From Lwoffella lincolnii (GTDB lineage: Bacteria > Pseudomonadota > Gammaproteobacteria > Pseudomonadales > Moraxellaceae): 26,056 nt of DNA. Where the stretch lies: the NCBI RefSeq assembly GCF_002014765.1, contig NZ_MUYT01000018.1:1-26056 (forward strand), in the 5' to 3' direction. Position numbers and translations under genes: made by a program. Below, piece by piece: positions 23,253 through 26,056 of this stretch (its first letter is position 1; each line of letters begins with the position of its first letter). The notes beneath the pieces were generated by a model that did no database searches, was not told the DNA's origin, and saw nothing but the letters and a program-made list of their open reading frames with translations.

Positions 23253-25406
23253 TCATTCATAAAAGCGTTTGCCTGACGCTGCCATACCTTGGATTTTTTG
23301 GGGGGCTTGGTAAGCTTTGCCAAGGTGGGCATGCTTGTTGCACAGTGCCAAATAGTTGTCTAAACCAATCTGGTCGATGTATCGACAAGGTCCACCACGG
23401 AACGGCGGAAAACCCAAGCCCATCAACATTGCCATGTCTGCTTCACCAGCGGTTGCCACGATGTCATCTTCTAAGCAACGCACGGTTTCATTACAAAATG
23501 CCAGCATCATTCGCTCAATGATGTGTTCATCACTAAAGCGTTGTTTGTCATCATCTTGCACTTGTGCCAACAGTTCATACGTGGTGGCATCAACGGTCTT
23601 TTTGGGTTTGCCTTTTTTGTCTTTTTCGTATTGATAAAAGCCCATGCCATTTTTTTGTCCCAAACGCTCATTGTCAAACAGGTGCTTGATGCCACCTTTA
23701 TAATCAGGTTTCATGCGGTCAGGGTATCCTTGAGCCATCACCTCAGCACCATGCACGCCTGTGTCTAAACCCACCACGTCAATCAAATAAGCAGGACCCA
23801 TGGGCCAGCCAAATTTCTCCATGACTTTGTCCACATGGGCAAAGTCTGCCCCTTGCTTGACCAATAAGTCAAACGCCCCAAAATAGGGGAACAGCACACG
23901 ATTGACCAAAAATCCGGGACAGTCATTGACCACAATAGGCATTTTGCCCATTTTTTGTGCCAACGCCACGGTGGTGGCAATCGCCTGCTCTGAAGATTGC
24001 ACCCCACGAATGACTTCCACAAGGGGCATGCGATGCACAGGGTTAAAAAAGTGCATGCCGACAAAATTCTCTGGACGCTCAAGCACGGTTGCTAAATGGC
24101 TGATAGAAATGGTGGACGTGTTAGATGCCAAGATGCAATCATCTTTAACCAAGCTTTCGACTTCTTTTAGTACGGCGTGTTTGACTTTGGGGTTTTCCAC
24201 CACCGCTTCGATGACAATGTCAGTCTCAGCAAAATCACCATAGTTTAAGGTGGGGCGAATGCGTGCCAACGTCTCCCCCATTTGGGCATTGGTCAATTTG
24301 CCACGTTCAACACCTTTGCTAAGCAGTTTACTTGCCTCATTCATGCCAAGCTCAAGCTGTTGTGCTTTGATGTCTTTCATGATGATGGGCAAGCCTTTGC
24401 TGGCGGCCTGATAGGCGATGCCACCGCCCATGATGCCCGCCCCAAGCACGGCGGCTTCATGAATATCATGAGCATCTTTGCTGTGCTGTTTTGCCAGTTT
24501 TTTGACGGCTTGGTCGTTTAAGAATACCCCAACCAAAGCAGTGGCTTGTGGGGTTTTGGCAGCTTTGGCAAAGTGAGTCGCTTCAACTTCGATTGCCTCA
24601 TCACGTGGCAGATTGACGTGTTGTTCAATCGCATCAATTGCCAACGCCACAGCAGGGTATTGCTTGGGATTGGCTTTTGCAAAAATCACGCCTTTGGCAG
24701 AATCAAATGCCATGCGTTGCTCTAATTCATTGAGTTTAACAGGGTTGCGTTTTTCTGCTTGTTTGCCCTGCCAATTCAGCTCACCTGCAATACATTTTTT
24801 AACCAAATCAATGGCAGCATCAATCAGCCCATCTTGGGCAACCACGGCATCTACCAAGCCTAATTTTAACGCTTCGGTGGATTTTTGTGGCTTGCCAGTG
24901 GCAATCAATTCTAAAGCGTTGTCAATACCGATGATGCGTGGGGCACGCACACTGCCACCAAAGCCGGGGAATATGCCCAATTGCGTCTCTGGCAGACCGA
25001 TTTGGGCGTCATCACTCATAACACGGTAATCACACACCAAAGTCATCTCACAACCACCACCCAACGCAGCCCCATTGATGGCAGCAACTTTGGGAAATGG
25101 CAAGTCTTCAAAGCGATTAAACACCGCATTGATGTCCATAATCCACTTTTTGATGTCGCTTTCATTCTGTTGAAAGTAACCGATAAATTCGGTGATGTCC
25201 GCCCCAGCGATGAATACACCTTTACCACTGGTAACCACCAAGCCTTTGATGGTGTCATTGTTTTGTAAAGCGGTAACCGCTTCTGTGAATTGTTGGTTGG
25301 TTTGGGCATCAAATTTATTGACACTTTCATTTTTGGCATTAAAGTGCATGTTGGCAATGCCATCATCTATGATGTCAATTTGGATACGGTCTCCTTGGTA
25401 TATCAT
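23253..25406 (-). CDS. fadB: Fatty-acid oxidation complex alpha subunit FadB
   Basis: Bifunctional enoyl-CoA hydratase and L-3-hydroxyacyl-CoA dehydrogenase, forming a complex with FadA. It has 717 residues (E. coli 729). The N-terminal crotonase domain has catalytic E120 and E140 (GGGCEMTL, GLPETQLGIFPGFGG). The dehydrogenase domain has the NAD motif GAGIMGGG (322-329), SNTSTISI and catalytic H452's neighbourhood MHFFNPVHRMP; the C-terminal domain follows with CPGFLVNRVLFPYF. The ribosome site is an excellent AAGGAG, six bases before the ATG. Upstream lie two octamer repeat arrays, a candidate promoter and an 18-bp palindrome. Confidence 0.97.
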   Translation of the reverse strand: MIYQGDRIQIDIIDDGIANMHFNAKNESVNKFDAQTNQQFTEAVTALQNNDTIKGLVVTSGKGVFIAGADITEFIGYFQQNESDIKKWIMDINAVFNRFEDLPFPKVAAINGAALGGGCEMTLVCDYRVMSDDAQIGLPETQLGIFPGFGGSVRAPRIIGIDNALELIATGKPQKSTEALKLGLVDAVVAQDGLIDAAIDLVKKCIAGELNWQGKQAEKRNPVKLNELEQRMAFDSAKGVIFAKANPKQYPAVALAIDAIEQHVNLPRDEAIEVEATHFAKAAKTPQATALVGVFLNDQAVKKLAKQHSKDAHDIHEAAVLGAGIMGGGIAYQAASKGLPIIMKDIKAQQLELGMNEASKLLSKGVERGKLTNAQMGETLARIRPTLNYGDFAETDIVIEAVVENPKVKHAVLKEVESLVKDDCILASNTSTISISHLATVLERPENFVGMHFFNPVHRMPLVEVIRGVQSSEQAIATTVALAQKMGKMPIVVNDCPGFLVNRVLFPYFGAFDLLVKQGADFAHVDKVMEKFGWPMGPAYLIDVVGLDTGVHGAEVMAQGYPDRMKPDYKGGIKHLFDNERLGQKNGMGFYQYEKDKKGKPKKTVDATTYELLAQVQDDDKQRFSDEHIIERMMLAFCNETVRCLEDDIVATAGEADMAMLMGLGFPPFRGGPCRYIDQIGLDNYLALCNKHAHLGKAYQAPQKIQGMAASGKRFYE

Positions 25407-25426
25407 GGGATACTCCTTGATGAATT

Positions 25427-25488
25427 GATGATTTGATGATTTGATGATTTGATTATCAGTTATTCAGTTATTCAGTTATTCAGTTATG
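25427..25488. repeat. Two adjacent octanucleotide repeat arrays in the fadB leader
   Basis: GATGATTT three times (25427-25450), then after six bases CAGTTATT three times plus CAGTTATG (25457-25488). They lie between the predicted fadB promoter and the ribosome site, starting 20 nt upstream of the ATG. Confidence 0.85.
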
Positions 25489-25547
25489 AAGTTAAATCAA
25501 GCAACTAAAATCAAGCAACGGTTGCAAGACTTAGTGGGTCATGCCTT

Positions 25548-25576
25548 AGTGTAGGATATTTTCTGATGTGCCACAA
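25548..25576 (-). promoter_or_regulatory. Candidate fadBA promoter
   Basis: Minus strand: TTGTGG (25571-25576), a 17-nt spacer and TACACT (25548-25553), giving a leader of about 135 nt. Each hexamer matches the consensus at four positions, so support is moderate. Confidence 0.4.
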
Positions 25577-25583
25577 ACCTCAC

Positions 25584-25601
25584 AATGACTTATAAGTCAT
25601 T
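25584..25601. promoter_or_regulatory. 18-bp perfect palindrome upstream of fadB, possible operator
   Basis: AATGACTTATAAGTCATT is a perfect dyad with 9-bp arms and no spacer, centred about 51 bp upstream of the start point implied by the candidate fadBA promoter. It looks like a binding site for a dimeric regulator. It does not match the E. coli FadR or Pseudomonas PsrA consensus as I know them. It could also belong to the IS remnant on its right. Confidence 0.5.
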
Positions 25602-25684
25602 TATCCGTCATCACTGGATTCATGGTAAAATCATGCTTTTGGTTGTTTTGTGAGTTTATCGCTGTTATCTTTTTTGGAATCAGC

Positions 25685-25801
25685 ATGTCTTTGGAGTTGG
25701 TTGAAGACATGCTTGCTATTATTCATAGCTTTAGTAGCCGATTGTATGGACTTAAAAAATACAAAAAGCAAGTCAAACAGATGATTAAAGAAAATCCATG
25801 A
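25685..25801 (+). pseudogene. IS607-type serine recombinase (TnpA), C-terminal remnant
   Basis: A 38-codon frame reads ELVEDMLAIIHSFSSRLYGL then KKYKKQVKQ and stops. This matches the C-terminal end of IS607-family serine recombinases (VEDLLAIIHVFS.RLYG pattern). The reading upstream of 25676 does not resemble the catalytic domain, so the 5' part is lost. The stop overlaps the ATG of the tnpB remnant (ATGA, 25798-25801), the gene arrangement expected of an IS607 element. Confidence 0.75.
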
Positions 25802-26056
25802 TATTAGGACACACGATAGAACTTGCTCCCAATAACAAACAAGCCACCTACTTTAATAAAGCTTGCGGTATCGCACGTCTTGCCTACAACTGGGCATTAG
25901 CCGAGTGGCAAAAACAACACGAAGCGGATAAAAATTCCTAACTTAGGTTGGGTAAAGCTCAAAGAAAATTTGCGTTTTAATGGAAAAATTTTAAACGCCA
26001 CCGTTTTTAAAAAAGGCGGTAAATGGTTTGTATCGATTGGTGTGGAAATTGACAAT
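25798..26056 (+). pseudogene. TnpB (OrfB) remnant of an IS607/IS605-type element, internally deleted
   Basis: TnpB is the RNA-guided nuclease ancestor of Cas12 encoded by IS200/IS605 and IS607 elements. The frame from 25798 begins MILGHTIELAPNNKQATYF, then CGIARLAYNWALAEWQ, the normal TnpB N-terminus, and hits a stop at 25939-25941. In another frame from about 25931 the sequence resumes as KIPNLGWVKLKENLRFNGKI and KGGKWFVSIGVE, a stretch normally about 80-100 residues further on. So an internal deletion with frameshift joins the two parts near 25930. The window ends before any catalytic RuvC residues, so the state of the rest is unknown. Confidence 0.85.

Noticed and set aside
24613..25029. 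138-codon open frame on the plus strand inside fadB
   Set aside because: Antisense shadow of a highly conserved gene, with no start signal and no recognisable domain.

Overview
This window looks like chromosomal DNA of a Moraxella species close to M. catarrhalis. The clearest pointer is a trimeric autotransporter at 18269-20083 with the UspA1/UspA2 stalk motif YELAQQQDQH and a YadA-type membrane anchor. The rest fits a moderately AT-rich gammaproteobacterium of the Moraxellaceae: the mreBCD-maf-rng cluster, a gatCAB operon, a TPR protein-lolB-ispE block, and a fadBA operon. The genus is well supported. The species is an inference from recalled protein similarity.

Layout. At 1-275 there is no gene, but a leftward promoter points off the window and may serve a stable RNA operon. 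At 276-5724 (minus) lie mreB, mreC, mreD, maf and rng, the same order as in E. coli; they cover rod-shape/cell-wall synthesis, nucleotide-pool cleaning and RNA processing. A 475-nt divergent gap follows. At 6200-9821 (plus) are gatC, gatA and gatB, the tRNA-dependent amidotransferase. Immediately behind gatB, with ATGA overlaps, sits a two-gene type II restriction-modification system (9827-11691): an NgoPII-type endonuclease and a HaeIII-type cytosine methyltransferase, predicted to act on GGCC. It is followed by tRNA-Pro(GGG) with its own promoter and terminator. At 12034-18196 (plus) are parC, a secreted TPR protein, lolB and ispE, all overlapping or closely packed, ending in a strong bidirectional terminator. 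The minus-strand UspA2-like adhesin follows, then yjdM (minus), divergent psd (plus), another palindromic terminator, and the fadB-fadA beta-oxidation operon (minus). The right edge holds the remains of an IS607-type element: the 3' end of the serine recombinase gene and an internally deleted tnpB that runs off the window.

Most genes are housekeeping. The accessory pieces are the GGCC restriction-modification pair, the adhesin and the IS607 remnant. I did not find a convincing new multi-gene system. The most unusual points are a roughly 200-residue low-complexity insertion inside the S1 domain of RNase G, the coupling of the restriction-modification genes to gatB together with apparent depletion of GGCC in the window, an 18-bp perfect palindrome just upstream of a predicted fadB promoter, and short tandem repeats of different kinds in many spacers and in the coding parts of envelope proteins.
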